This document shows, piece by piece, positions 12,201 to 26,979 of a stretch of DNA of 64,000 bases. The DNA comes from Melieria omissa (lineage: Eukaryota; Arthropoda; Insecta; Diptera; Ulidiidae): assembly GCA_963971225.1 (NCBI GenBank), contig OZ020268.1, positions 62,123,900 through 62,187,899 of the forward strand, in the 5' to 3' direction. A program made the translations under genes and the position numbers. Within the stretch, counting starts at the first letter, position 1. Each line of letters starts with the position of its first letter. The notes beneath the pieces are model-generated. The model was not told the origin of the DNA, did not search any database, and saw only the letters and a program-made list of their open reading frames with translations.

Positions 12201-15200
12201 ATCTTCTCGCTATTTCAACTAATGCAGGAGAATTTCGTTGTGGAAAAGTGATGTCGACCACATGATACATCTATATCAGGGGTGCCCAAAATCTTCTTAT
12301 GGAAAAGCAAAAACCAATACATGTAAAGTTGCCCAAAAAAATGCAAACAAATTATTTAATTAATTAAAAGCGCATTGTGCATTTCGCTTGACCCTTAAAA
12401 TTATAAGTGAAAAAAATATAATGTTCCCATTTGTCAGTGCCGAAAGGCCAACCAATCGCCAAAACAAAAACTACAACAACAAAAGCATCTAATTTTTTTT
12501 CATACATACAATTTCTTTTCCCCCACACGTGTTGCTTCGTTGCTGTCACAACAACGACTGATTGAAAGAATGCACCTCTGATCTATATAACCAATCAAAT
12601 GCTTGTGGAACCTAAGTACGCACAATCACTTTAATCAAAATGGCGTAAAAATTAAGCCAGAGTGACCACCTTTCACCAATTTGGTAAATACAAAAAATAT
12701 CCCACCGGCAGCATGATCGAAATTATGGCTGTTAAATCTCGACCCGTTAACGGATTTTAATAATATTATGCCTTATTATTTAGCTAGACTCGTATGCTTT
12801 CTATAATGGTATCAATCATCCTTCTATACCCCAAGGTTCGAAAGCAAATCGATTTGGAACGGTGACTTTGAAAAAATTGCTACTTGGGTGCAACCACTAA
12901 AATGCTTGTCAACACCAAATGCATAAGTGCATACTAATAATTGACCCCTTAAAATTTTGCCAGAGTCTTATGCTTTCTATGTTGGTCCCTAACTTTTCAT
13001 TATCCTTCAGGAGTAATGAGCATATCGATGCGCAAGGATAACATTGAAAAACTGCCTATTACAAAATACACACTCACCACTAAAGTGCTTATAGATTCCA
13101 AACGGTATGGGTTACGTTAATAAAAAACCCCTTAAAATGTAGCTAGAGATTGCAGCTTTATCAAATTAAATCAACAATTTGATTACTGTTCGGCAATCAT
13201 GAACAAATCGATGCGCAAGAGTGATATTAAATGGCTGCCTACTGTAAAATCGATAAAATGCTTGTAAAATATGATGATTCTAGGTTTATAGAAAAAATAA
13301 TAACCTTAAAACCTAGCTGGAGTTTTTAGCTTCATAAATTGGGTCAATCTTCTCGATATCTCAAATAATGCAGGAGAATTTCGTTGTGGAAAAGTGATAT
13401 CGACCACATGATACATCTATATCAGGGGTGCCCAAAATATTCTTATGGAAAAGCAAACACCAATACATGTAAAGTTGCCCAAAAAAATGCAAACAAATTA
13501 TTTAATTAATTGAATTAGTTGAAAGCACATTGTGCATTTCGCTTGACCCTTAAAATTATAAGGGAAAAAAATATAATGTTCCCATTGCCGAAAGGCCAAC
13601 CAATCGCCAACACAAAAAAGCATACACACAAAAACTACAACAACAAAAGCATCTTATTTTTTGTCATACATACAATTTCTTTTCCCCCCCACGTGCTGCT
13701 TCGTTGCTGTGACAACAACGACTGATTGAAAGAATGCACCTCTGATCTATATAACCAATCAAATGCTTGTGGAACCTAAGTACGCACAATCACTTTAATC
13801 AAAATGGCGTCAAAATTAAGCCAGAGTGACCACCTTTCACCAATTTGGTAAATAAAAAAAATATCCCACCGGCAGCATGATCGAAATTATGACTGTTAAA
13901 TCTCGACCCGTTAACGGATTTTAATAATATTATGCCTTATTATTTAGCTAGACTCGTATGCTTTCTATAATGGTATCAATCATCCTTCTATACCCCAAGG
14001 TTCGAAAGCAAATCGATTTGGAACGGTGACTTTGAAAAAATTGCTACTTGGGTGCAACCACTAAAATGCTTGTCAACACCAAATGCATAAGTGCATATTA
14101 ATAATTGACCCCTAAAAATTTAGCCAGAGTCTTATGCTTTCTATATTGGTCCCTAACTTTTCATTATCCTTCAGGAGTAATGAGCATATCGATGCGCAAG
14201 GATAACATTGAAAAACTGCCTATTACAAAATACACACTCACCACTAAAGTGCTTATAGATTCCAAACGGTATGGGTTACGTTAATAAAAAACCCCTTAAA
14301 ATGTAGCTAGAGGTTGCAGCTTTATCAAATTAAATCAATACTTTGATTACTATTCGGCAATCATGAACAGATCGATGCGCAAGAGTGACATTAAATGGCT
14401 GCCTACTGCAAAATGAATAAAATGCTTGTAAAATATGATGATTCTAGGTTTATAGAAAAAATAATAACCTTATAACCTAGCTGGAGTTTTGAGCTTTCAT
14501 AAATGGGGTCAATCTTCTCGCTATCTCAACTAATGCAGGAGAATTTCGTTGTGGAAAAGTGATGTCGACCACATGATACATCTATATCAGGGGTGCCCAA
14601 AATCTTCTTATGGAAAAGCAAAAACCAATACATGTAAAGTGGCCCAAAAAAATGCAAACAAATTATTTCATTAATTGAATTGTTTGAAAGCACATTGTGC
14701 ATTTCGCGTGACCCTTAAAAATTATAAGTGAAAAAAATATAATGTTCCCATTTGTCATTGCCGAAAGGCCAACCAATCGCCAACACAAAAAAGCATACAC
14801 ACAAAAACTACAACAACAAAAGCATCTAATTTTTTGTCTTACATACAACTTCTTTTCCCCCACACGTGTTGCTTCGTTGCTGTCACAACAACGACTGATT
14901 GAAAGAATGCACCTCTGATCTATATAACCAATCAAATGCTTGTGGAACCTAAGTACGCACAATCACTTTAATCAAAATGGCGTCAAAATTAAGCCAGAGT
15001 GACCACCTTTCACCAATTTGCTAAATAAATAATATTTCCCACCGGCAGCATGATCGAAATTATGGCTGTTAAATCTCGACCCGGTAACGGATTTTAATAA
15101 TATTATGCCTTATTATTTAGCTAGACTCGTATGCTTTCTATAATGGTATCAATCATCCTTCTATACCCCAAGGTTCGAAAGCAAATCGATTTGAAACGGT

Positions 15201-18200
15201 GACTTTGAAAAAATTGCTACTTGGGTGCAACCAATTAAATGCTTGTCAACACCAAATGCATAAGTGTATATTAATAATTGACCCTTTAAAATTAAAGCCA
15301 GAGTCTTATGCTTTCTATATTGGTCCCTAACTTTTCATTATCCTTCAGGAGTAATGAGCATATCGATGCGCAAGGATAACATTGAAAAACTGCCTATTAC
15401 AAAATACACACTCACCACTAAAGTGCTAATAGATTCCAAACGGTATGGGTTACGTTAATAAAAAACCACTTCAAATGTAGCTAGAGATTGCAGCTTTATC
15501 AAATTAAATCAATAATGTGAAAACTATTCGGCAATCATGAACAGATCGATGCGCAAGAGTGACATTAAATGGCTGCCTACTGCAAAATCGATAAAATGCT
15601 TGTAAAATATGATGATTCTAGGTTTATAGAAAAAATAATAACCTTAAAACCTAGCTGGAGTTTTGAGCTTTCATAAATGGGGTCAATCTTCTCGCTATCT
15701 CAAATAATGCAGGAGAATTTCGTTGTGGAAAAGTGATATCGACCACATGATACATCTATATCAGGGGTGCCCAAAATCTTCTTATGGAAAAGCAAAAACC
15801 AATACATGTAAAGTTGCCCAAAAAAATGCAAACAAATTATTTAATAATTGAATTAGTTGAAAGCACATTGTGCATTTCGCTTGACCCTTAAAATTATAAG
15901 TGAAAAAAATATAATGTTCCCATTTGTCATTGCCGAAAGGCCAACCAATCGCCAACACAAAAATGCATACACACAAAAACTACAACAACAAAAGCATCTA
16001 ATTTTTTGTCTAACATACAATTTCTTGAGGCAACAAAACAAACATCCGCGCAGCCCCCGCACGTGTTGCTTCGTTGCTGTCACAACAACGATTGATTGAA
16101 AGAATGCACCTCTGATCTATACAACCAATCGAATGCTTGTGGAACCTAAGTACGCACAATCACTTTAATCAAAATGGCGTCAAAGTTAAGCCAGAGTGAC
16201 CACCTTTCACCAATTTGGTAAATAAAAAAAATATCCCACCGGCAGCATGATCGAAATTATGGCTGTTAAATCTTGACCCGTTAACGGATTTTAATAATAT
16301 TATGCCTTATTATTTAGCTAGACTCGTATGCTTTCTATAATGGTATCAATCATCCTTCTATACCCCAAGGTTCGAAAGCAAATCGATTTGGAACGGTGAC
16401 TTTGAAAAAATTGCTACTTGGGTGCAACCACTAAAATGCTTGTCAACACCAAATGCATAAGCGCATACTAATAATTGACCCCTTAAAATTTTGCCAGAGT
16501 CTTATGCTTTCTATGTTGGTCCCTAACTTTTCATTATCCTTCAGGAATAATGAGCATATCGATGCGCAAGGATAACATTGAAAAACTGCCTATTACAAAA
16601 TTCGCACTCACTACTAAAGTGCTTATAGATTCCAAACGGTATGGGTTACGTTAATAAAAAACCCCTTAAAATGTAGCTAGAGATTACAGCTTTATCAAAT
16701 TAAATCAATACTTTGATTACTATTCGGCAATCATGAACAGATCGATGCGCAAGAGTGACATTAAATGGCTGCCTACTGCAAAATCGACAAAAAGGATTGT
16801 AAAATATGATGATTCTAGGTTTATAGAAAAAATAATAACCCTAAAGCCTAGCTGGAGTTTTGAGCTTTCATAAATGGGGTCAATCTTCTCGCTATCTCAA
16901 ATAATGCAGGAGAATTTCGTTGTGGAAAAATGATATCGACCACATGATACATCTATATCAGGGGTGCCCAAAATCTTCTTATGGAAAAGCAAAAACCAAT
17001 ACATGTAAAGTTGCCCAAAAAAATGCAAACAAATTATATAATTAATTGAATTAGTTGAAAGCACATTGTGCATTTCGCTTGACCCTTAAAATTATAAGTG
17101 AAAAAAATATAATGTCATTGCCGAAACGCCAACCAATCGCCAACACAAAAAAGCATACACACAAAAACTACAACAACAAAAGCATCTAATTTTTTTCCAT
17201 ACATACAATTTCTTGAGGCAACAAAACAAAAATCCGCGCAGCCCCCACACGTGCTGCTTCGCTGCTGTGACAACAACGACTGATTGAAAGAATGCACCTC
17301 TGATCTATATAACCAATCAAATGCTTGTGGAACCTAAGTACGCACAATCACTTTAATCAAAATGGCGTTAAAGTTAAGCCAGAGTCACCATCTTTCACCA
17401 ATTTGGTAAATAAAAAAAATATCCCACCGACAGCATGATCGAAATTATGGCTGTTAAATCTCGACCCGTTAACGGATTTTAATAATATTATGCCTTATTA
17501 TTTAGCTAGACTCGTATGCTTTCTATAATGGTATCAATCATCCTTCTATACCCCAAGGTTCGAAAGCAAATCGATTTGGAACGGTGACTTTGAAAAAATT
17601 GCTACTTGGGTGCAACCACTAAAATGCTTGTCAAAACCAAATGCATAAGTGCATATTAATAATTGGCCCCTTAAAATTTAGCCAGAGTCTTATGCTTTCT
17701 ATATTGGTCCCTAACTTTTCATTTTCCTTCAGGAATATTGAGCATCTCGATGCGCAAAGATAACATTGAAAAACTGCCTATTGCAAAATACACACTCACC
17801 ACTAAAGTGCTTATAGATTCCAAACGGTATGGGTTACGTTAATAAAAAACCCCTTAAAATGTAGCTAGAGATTGCAGCTTTATCAAATTAAAAAATAATT
17901 TGAAAACTATTCGGCAATCATGACAGATCGATGCGCAAGAGTGACATTAAATGGCTGCCTACTGCAAAATCGATAAAATGCTTGTAAAATATGATGATTC
18001 TAGGTTTATAAAAAAAATAATAACCTTTAAACCTAGCTGGAGTTTTGAGCTTTCATAAATGGGGTCAATCTTCTCGCTATCTCAACTAATGCAGGAGAAT
18101 TTCGTTGTGGAAAAGTGATGTCGACCACATGATACATCTATATCAGGGGTGCCCAAAATCTTCTTATGGAAAAGCAAAAACCAATACATGTAAAGTTGCC

Positions 18201-21200
18201 CAAAAAAATGCAAACAAATTATTTCACTAATTGAATTAGGTGAAAGCACATTGTGCATTTCGCTTGACCCTTAAAATTATAAGTGAAAAAAATATAATGT
18301 TCCCATTTGTCATTGCCGAAAGGCCAACCAATCGCCAACACAAAAAAACATACACACAAAAACTACAACAACAAAAGCATCTAATTTTTTTCATACATAC
18401 AATTTCTTTAGGCAACAAAACAAAAATCCGCGCAGCCCCCACACGTGTTGCTTCGTTGCTGTCACAACAACGACTGATTGAAAGAATGCACCTCTGATCT
18501 ATATAACCAATCAAATGCTTGTGGAGCCTAAGTACGAACAATCACTTTAATCAAAATGGCGTCAAAATTAAGCCAGAGTGACCACCTTTCACCAATTTGG
18601 TAAATAAAAAAAATATCCCACCGGCAGCATGATCGAAATTATGGCTGTTAAATCTCGACCCGTTAACGGATTTTAATAATATTATGCCTTATTATTTAGC
18701 TAGACTCGTATGCTTTCTATAATGGTATCAATCATCCTTCTATACCCCAAGGTTCGAAAGCAAATCGATTTGGAACGGTGACTTTGAAAAAATTGCTACT
18801 TGGGTGCAACCACTAAAATGCTTGTCAACACCAAATGCATAAGTGCATATTAATAATTGACCCCTAAAAATTTAGCCAGAGTCTTATGCTTTCTATATTG
18901 GTCCCTAACTTTTCATTATCCTTCAGGAGTAATGAGCATATCGATGCGCAAGGATAACATTGAAAAACTGCCTATTACAAAATACACACTCACCAATAAA
19001 GTGCTTCTAGATTCCAAACGGTATGGGTTACGTTAATAAAAAACCCCTTAAAATGTAGCTAGAGATTGCAGCTTTATCAAATTAAATCAATAATTTGATT
19101 ACTATTCGGCAATCATGAACAGATCGATGCGCAAGAGTGACATTAAATGGCTGCCTACTGCAAAATGAATAAAATGCTTGTAAAATATGATGATTCTAGG
19201 TTTATAGAAAAAATAATAACCTTATAACCTAGCTGGAGTTTTGAGCTTTCATAAATGGGGTCAATCTTCTCGCTATCTCAACTAATGCAGGAGAATTTCG
19301 TTGTGGAAAAGTGATGTCGACCACATGATACATCTATATCAGGGGTGCCCAAAATCTTCTTATGGAAAAGCAAAAACCAATACATGTAAAGTGGCCCAAA
19401 AAAATGCAAACAAATTATTTCATTAATTGAATTGTTTGAAAGCACATTGTGCATTTCGCGTGACCCTTAAAAATTATAAGTGAAAAAAATATAATGTTCC
19501 CATTTGTCATTGCCGAAAGGCCAACCAATCGCCAACACAAAAAAGCATACACACAAAAACTACAACAACAAAAGCATCTAATTTTTTGTCTTACATACAA
19601 CTTCTTTTCCCCCACACGTGTTGCTTCGTTGCTGTCACAACAACGACTGATTGAAAGAATGCACCTCTGATCTATATAACCAATCAAATGCTTGTGGAAC
19701 CTAAGTACGCACAATCACTTTAATCAAAATGGCGTCAAAATTAAGCCAGAGTGACCACCTTTCACCAATTTGCTAAATAAATAATATTTCCCACCGGCAG
19801 CATGATCGAAATTATGGCTGTTAAATCTCGACCCGGTAACGGATTTTAATAATATTATGCCTTATTATTTAGCTAGACTCGTATGCTTTCTATAATGGTA
19901 TCAATCATCCTTCTATACCCCAAGGTTCGAAAGCAAATCGATTTGAAACGGTGACTTTGAAAAAATTGCTACTTGGGTGCAACCAATTAAATGCTTGTCA
20001 ACACCAAATGCATAAGTGTATATTAATAATTGACCCTTTAAAATTAAAGCCAGAGTCTTATGCTTTCTATATTGGTCCCTAACTTTTCATTATCCTTCAG
20101 GAGTAATGAGCATATCGATGCGCAAGGATAACATTGAAAAACTGCCTATTACAAAATACACACTCACCACTAAAGTGCTAATAGATTCCAAACGGTATGG
20201 GTTACGTTAATAAAAAACCACTTCAAATGTAGCTAGAGATTGCAGCTTTATCAAATTAAATCAATAATGTGAAAACTATTCGGCAATCATGAACAGATCG
20301 ATGCGCAAGAGTGACATTAAATGGCTGCCTACTGCAAAATCGATAAAATGCTTGTAAAATATGATGATTCTAGGTTTATAGAAAAAATAATAACCATAAA
20401 ACCTAGCTGGAGTTTTGAGCTTTCATAAATGGGGTCAATCTTCTCGCTATCTCAAATAATGCAGGAGAATTTCGTTGTGGAAAAGTGATATCGACCACAT
20501 GATACATCTATATCAGGGGTGCCCAAAATCTTCTTATGGAAAAGCAAAAACCAATACATGTAAAGTTGCCCAAAAAAATGCAAACAAATTATTTAATAAT
20601 TGAATTAGTTGAAAGCACATTGTGCATTTCGCTTGACCCTTAAAATTATAAGTGAAAAAAATATAATGTTCCCATTTGTCATTGCCGAAAGGCCAACCAA
20701 TCGCCAACACAAAAATGCATACACACAAAAACTACAACAACAAAAGCATCTAATTTTTTGTCTAACATACAATTTCTTGAGGCAACAAAACAAACATCCG
20801 CGCAGCCCCCGCACGTGTTGCTTCGTTGCTGTCACAACAACGATTGATTGAAAGAATGCACCTCTGATCTATACAACCAATCGAATGCTTGTGGAACCTA
20901 AGTACGCACAATCACTTTAATCAAAATGGCGTCAAAGTTAAGCCAGAGTGACCACCTTTCACCAATTTGGTAAATAAAAAAAATATCCCACCGGCAGCAT
21001 GATCGAAATTATGGCTGTTAAATCTCGACCCGTTAACGGATTTTAATAATATTATGCCTTATTATTTAGCTAGACTCGTATGCTTTCTATAATGGTATCA
21101 ATCATCCTTCTATACCCCAAGGTTCGAAAGCAAATCGATTTGGAACGGTGACTTTGAAAAAATTGCTACTTGTGTGCAACCACTAAAATGCTTGTCAACA

Positions 21201-23350
21201 CCAAATGCATAAGTGCATATTAATAATTGACCCCTTAAAATTTAGCCAGAGTCTTATGTTTTCTATATTGGTCCCTAACTTTTCATTATCCTTCAGGAAT
21301 AATGAGCATATCGATAAGCAAGGATAACATTGAAAAACTGCCTATTACCAAATACACACTCACCACTAAAGTGCTTATAGATTCCGAACGGTATGGGTTA
21401 CGTTAATAAAAAACCCCTTAAAATGTTGCTAGAGATTGCAGCTTTATCAAATTAAATCAATAATTTGATTACTATTCGGCAATCATGAACAGATCGATGC
21501 GCAAGAGTGACATTAAATGGCTGCCTACTGCAAAATCGATAAAATGCTTGTAAAATATGATGATTCTAGGTTTATAGAAAAAATATTAACCTTAAAACCT
21601 AGCTGGAGTTTTGAGCTTTCATAAATGGGGTCAATCTTCTCGCTATTTCAACTAATGCAGGAGAATTTCGTTGTGGAAAAGTGATGTCGACCACATGATA
21701 CATCTATATCAGGGGTGCCCAAAATCTTCTTATGGAAAAGCAAAAACCAATACATGTAAAGTTGCCCAAAAAAATGCAAACAAATTATTTAATTAATTAA
21801 AAGCGCATTGTGCATTTCGCTTGACCCTTAAAATTATAAGTGAAAAAAATATAATGTTCCCATTTGTCATTGCCGAAAGGCCAACCAATCGCCAAAACAA
21901 AAACTACAACAACAAAAGCATCTAATTTTTTTTCATACATACAATTTCTTTTCCCCCACACGTGTTGCTTCGTTGCTGTCACAACAACGACTGATTGAAA
22001 GAATGCACCTCTGATCTATATAACCAATCAAATGCTTGTGGAACCTAAGTACGCACAATCACTTTAATCAAAATGGCGTAAAAATTAAGCCAGAGTGACC
22101 ACCTTTCACCAATTTGGTAAATACAAAAAATATCCCACCGGCAGCATGATCGAAATTATGGCTGTTAAATCTCGACCCGTTAACGGATTTTAATAATATT
22201 ATGCCTTATTATTTAGCTAGACTCGTATGCTTTCTATAATGGTATCAATCATCCTTCTATACCCCAAGGTTCGAAAGCAAATCGATTTGGAACGGTGACT
22301 TTGAAAAAATTGCTACTTGGGTGCAACCACTAAAATGCTTGTCAACACCAAATGCATAAGTGCATACTAATAATTGACCCCTTAAAATTTTGCCAGAGTC
22401 TTATGCTTTCTATGTTGGTCCCTAACTTTTCATTATCCTTCAGGAGTAATGAGCATATCGATGCGCAAGGATAACATTGAAAAACTGCCTATTACAAAAT
22501 ACACACTCACCACTAAAGTGCTTATAGATTCCAAACGGTATGGGTTACGTTAATAAAAAACCCCTTAAAATGTAGCTAGAGATTGCAGCTTTATCAAATT
22601 AAATCAACAATTTGATTACTGTTCGGCAATCATGAACAAATCGATGCGCAAGAGTGATATTAAATGGCTGCCTACTGTAAAATCGATAAAATGCTTGTAA
22701 AATATGATGATTCTAGGTTTATAGAAAAAATAATAACCTTAAAACCTAGCTGGAGTTTTTAGCTTCATAAATTGGGTCAATCTTCTCGATATCTCAAATA
22801 ATGCAGGAGAATTTCGTTGTGGAAAAGTGATATCGACCACATGATACATCTATATCAGGGGTGCCCAAAATATTCTTATGGAAAAGCAAACACCAATACA
22901 TGTAAAGTTGCCCAAAAAAATGCAAACAAATTATTTAATTAATTGAATTAGTTGAAAGCACATTGTGCATTTCGCTTGACCCTTAAAATTATAAGGGAAA
23001 AAAATATAATGTTCCCATTGCCGAAAGGCCAACCAATCGCCAACACAAAAAAGCATACACACAAAAACTACAACAACAAAAGCATCTTATTTTTTGTCAT
23101 ACATACAATTTCTTTTCCCCCCCACGTGCTGCTTCGTTGCTGTGACAACAACGACTGATTGAAAGAATGCACCTCTGATCTATATAACCAATCAAATGCT
23201 TGTGGAACCTAAGTACGCACAATCACTTTAATCAAAATGGCGTCAAAATTAAGCCAGAGTGACCACCTTTCACCAATTTGGTAAATAAAAAAAATGATCG
23301 AAATTATGACTGTTAAATCTCGACCCGTTAACGGATTTTAATAATATTAT
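9253..23350 (+). repeat. Higher-order repeats of ~4.7 and ~9.4 kb
   Basis: The two-monomer segment 9253-11622 recurs at 13934-16303 (offset 4681) and 18687-21056 (offset about 4750). The following pair 11623-13933 recurs at 21057-23350 (offset about 9434). The second monomer of the first pair carries private variants (TTTGAAACGG, CCAATTAAATG, AATAATGTGAAAACT) also present at 10-1207. This gives an irregular four-monomer period, as expected of unequal exchange in a satellite. Confidence 0.75.
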
Positions 23351-25961
23351 GCCTTATTATTTAGCTAGACTCGTATGCTTTCTATAATGGTATCAATCAT
23401 CCTTCTATACCTCAAGGTTCGAAAGCAAATCGATTTGGAACGGTGACTTTGAAAAAATTGCTACTTGGGTGCAACCACTAAAATGCTTGTCAACACCAAA
23501 TGCATAAGTGCATATTAATAATTGACCCCTTAAAAGTTAGCCAGAGTCTTATGCTTTCTATATTGGTCCCTAACTTTTCATTATCCTTCAGGAGTAATGA
23601 GCATATCGATGCGCAAGGATAACATTGAAAAACTGCCTATTACAAAATTCGCACTCACTACTAAAGTGCTTATAGATTCCAAACGGTATGGGTTACGTTA
23701 ATAAAAAACCCCTTAAAATGTAGCTAGAGATTACAGCTTTATCAAATTAAATCAATACTTTGATTACTATTCGGCAATCATGAACAGATCGATGCGTAAG
23801 AGTGACATTAAATGGCTGCCTACTGCAAAATCGACAAAAAGGATTGTAAAATATGATGATTCTAGGTTTATAGAAAAAATAATAACCCTAAAGCCTAGCT
23901 GGAGTTTTGAGCTTTCATAAATGGGGTCAATCTTCTCGCTATCTCAAATAATGCAGGAGAATTTCGTTGTGGAAAAGTGATGTCGACCACATGATACATC
24001 TATATCAGGGGTGCCCAAAATCTTCTTATGGAAAAGCAAAAACCAATACATGTAAAGTTGCCCAAAAAAATGCAAACAAATTATATAATTAATTGAATTA
24101 GTTGAAAGCACATTGTGCATTTCGCTTGACCCTTAAAATTATAAGTGAAAAAAATATAATGTCATTGCCGAAACGCCAACCAATCGCCAACACAAAAAAG
24201 CATACACACAAAAACTACAACAACAAAAGCATCTAATTTTTTTCCATACATACAATTTCTTGAGGCAACAAAACAAAAATCCGCGCAGCCCCCACACGTG
24301 CTGCTTCGCTGCTGTGACAACAACGACTGATTGAAAGAATGCACCTCTGATCTATATAACCAATCAAATGCTTGTGGAACCTAAGTACGCACAATCACTT
24401 TAATCAAAATGGCGTTAAAGTTAAGCCAGAGTCACCATCTTTCACCAATTTGGTAAATAAAAAAAATATCCCACCGGCAGCATGATCGAAATTATGGCTG
24501 TTAAATCTCGACCCGTTAACGGATTTTAATAATATTATGCCTTATTATTTAGCTAGACTCGTATGCTTTCTATAATGGTATCAATCATCCTTCTATACCC
24601 CAAGGTTCGAAAGCAAATCGATTTGGAACGGTGACTTTGAAAAAATTGGTTCTTGGGTGCAACCACTAAAATGCTTGTCAATTTAGCCAGAGTCTTATGC
24701 TTTCTATATTGGTCCCTAACTTTTCATTATCCTTCAGGAGTAATGAGCATATCAATGCGCAAGGATAACATTGAAAAACTGCCTATTACAAAATACACAC
24801 TCACCACTAAAGTGCTTATAGATTCCGAACGGTACGGGTTACGTTAATAAAAAAAACCCTTAAAATGTAGCTAGAGATTGCAGCTTTATTAAATTAAATC
24901 AATAATTTGATTACTATTCGGCAATCATGAACAGATCGATGCGCAAGAGTGACATTAAATGGCTGCCTACTGCAAAATGAATAAAATGCTTGTAAAATAT
25001 GATGATTCTAGGTTTATAGAAAAAATAATAACCTTAAAACCAGCTGGAGTTTTGAGCTTTCATAAATGGGGTCAATCTTCTCGCTATCTCAAATAATGCA
25101 GGAGAATTTCGTTGTGGAAAAGTGATATCGACCACATGATACATCTATATCAGGGGTGCCCAAAATCTTCTTATGGAAAAGCAAAAACCAATACATGTAA
25201 AGTTGCCCAACAAAATGCAAACAAATTATTTCATTAATTGAATTAGTTGAAAGCACATTGTGCATTTCGCTTGACCCTTAAAATTATAAGTGAAAAAAAT
25301 ATAATGTTCCCATTTGTCATTGCCGAAAGGCCAACCAATCGCCAAAACAAAAACTTGTTGCGCGGGTCTTCGCAAAAACCAATATATACATATATATTTT
25401 TCTCGTGGTGGATACGGGGTGGCATGCTGGGTTGGTCTTCGGCTAGTCATGTCGGCTGGGTCGAGGTTCTTGTAACCACACACAAGCAACACGCAACAAT
25501 AGAAAAAAATAATCATGCCAAAATATTCATAAGCCGTCTTGACTATGACCGGGTGGAAAAGAAAGAAAAACCAACACAAACAGTGCGAAACAGGCAAGAA
25601 ATGGTGTCACACCTGGAGTAGGGTTGGTGTTATGCCCTGGAGTGCACTTCTCCCTCCCATTGGTATACGCCTATGGCTACCTAAGCACTCGAAATTTTTA
25701 GTTAGCCCCTTTGCTAAGTCGTTAGCTACGCTTATGCCATCCTACACAATTTGCATGTCGACATTCCCCTTAATTGAAATTTAAAAACTCATTTTTCGAT
25801 ATGTGGAACAAACAGCAAACTTCATTTTTCAGTGTTTAGATTTTACAAAAAAAACATTTGATGGAATCTTAAGTTAACTTTAAGTTAAAACAAATGCCTC
25901 AAAATTATGCTAATTTATAATAAGTAAATTCCAAATATAATAATTATTTCCACTCACTTAC

Positions 25962-26016
25962 ATGCTCTCCATCGCTGTTCGTATGGCCATGCGAGACGAT
26001 GATTGTTGAGCTGGAC
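25962..26016 (-). other. Exon-like 55-nt segment within the 3' LTR
   Basis: On the minus strand this segment is preceded by a pyrimidine-containing AG (CTAGCTTAG) and followed by GTAAGTGAG, a near-perfect splice donor. All three frames are open across it. Its copy in the 5' LTR is 33649-33703. A second donor-like GTAAGT lies upstream at 27158-27163. These look like remnants of spliced host sequence or splice sites used by the element. Splicing is inferred only from motifs. Confidence 0.3.
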
Positions 26017-26361
26017 CTAAGCTAGATTTAGGAAATTAGTAAAATTTTAAAGGCTTACATTTGTTGTCACTTATTTTAACACAATTAGGAATTAAATTCT
26101 TGCACTTTTATGAAACAAATTAATTTTTTTTTTTTTGTTTGTTTTTTTTTTCAATTAAATACAATCACATACTTAGCAAATTAGTTAGTTCGATTTTCAA
26201 AAGGGAAACAAAAATTTTTTTTTTTTTCCAATTATTTTGCCTTTTTTTTTTTTTTTTCTCTCTTTTTTTTTGTTTTGTTAACTAAGCACGTTAATTGAAA
26301 TTAGAATTTAAATATAAGATCACTTAAATGATGCGATGATGATGATGAACTCCTCTATGAG

Positions 26362-26979
26362 TTATGCTTCTAACAACACTTTATGGACTGGTATCTGTTG
26401 TGTGTTGTTTATCGGTGACGCAACCGAGGGTGGGGGTGAACGTAGTGTAGACGGTGAGGGTCGTGGTGGAGACACTGAGGCAGAAGTGGAGTGTGGTGAT
26501 TGGAAATACTGACAACCGCTTGAGGATGATGATGAGGAACCGTTGCTGCGTGGGGGTACCGATTGTTGGCGTTGATTGATACTTGTTGTTGTAGTTACAG
26601 AATGACCATGCCATCGGGCTGTAACATTAGTGGCTGTGGCGGTTCCACATGGTGGTGGTGGAAAGGCCAATGTGACTGTTGTGGTAGAAGGTGAGACGTA
26701 AGTCGAATTTAAGCAAGCTGGTGAACTGCTGGATGTGGGTGAACTGTTGCTGCTAGTAGCGATGTAATGATGTGTCGCCGTAGTTGCACGGTGAAATTGA
26801 TGATGGGATATAAGGTGATGTGTTGTAGCTGGACTTCGGTTGCCTTGACCAGTGGGCGTGCACATACCCAATAACGTGGAAGCGACGGTGGGGGAAGTCG
26901 TTGTTAATGGGAGTCTAACGTGTGTCCCCGATTGCTTTATATATGTGTTAGCGGCCAGTTTGGACTCCACGTCAAGCAA
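26362..26979 (-). other. Open frame of ~205 codons inside the 3' LTR, function unknown
   Basis: The frame stays open upstream of 26979 for about 26 more codons before a stop, and has no ATG near its 5' end (a TTG is the first near-start codon). The product would be rich in Ser, Thr, Pro and His, with runs of Ser and Thr, and no recognised domain. It has the same sense as gag-pol. An identical copy lies at 33958-34575 in the other LTR. It could be a captured host exon, a leftover ORF of the element, or a chance frame in GC-richer DNA. I do not recognise it. Confidence 0.35.

Larger units (their letters stand above)
1..25355 (+). repeat. Satellite array, segment 1 (about 22 full monomers)
   Basis: Head-to-tail complex satellite. 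Using the conserved G of GCCTTATTATTTAGC as monomer start, monomers begin at 10, 1208, 2362, 3468, 4616, 5804, 6917, 8073, 9253, 10427, 11623, 12770, 13934, 15108, 16304, 17492, 18687, 19859, 21057, 22203, 23351 and 24539 (the last is interrupted at 25355). Lengths run from 1106 to 1198 bp; differences are mostly short indels, many in the AC-rich part of the embedded MITE. Short open frames occur by chance on both strands, but indels of non-multiples of three and shifting stops argue against coding. No tRNA, rRNA or gene was seen. Confidence 0.96.

Noticed and set aside
1..25355. CRISPR array or rDNA spacer
   Set aside because: The period is ~1.2 kb without short direct repeats and spacers, and no rRNA sequence is present; this is a eukaryotic satellite.
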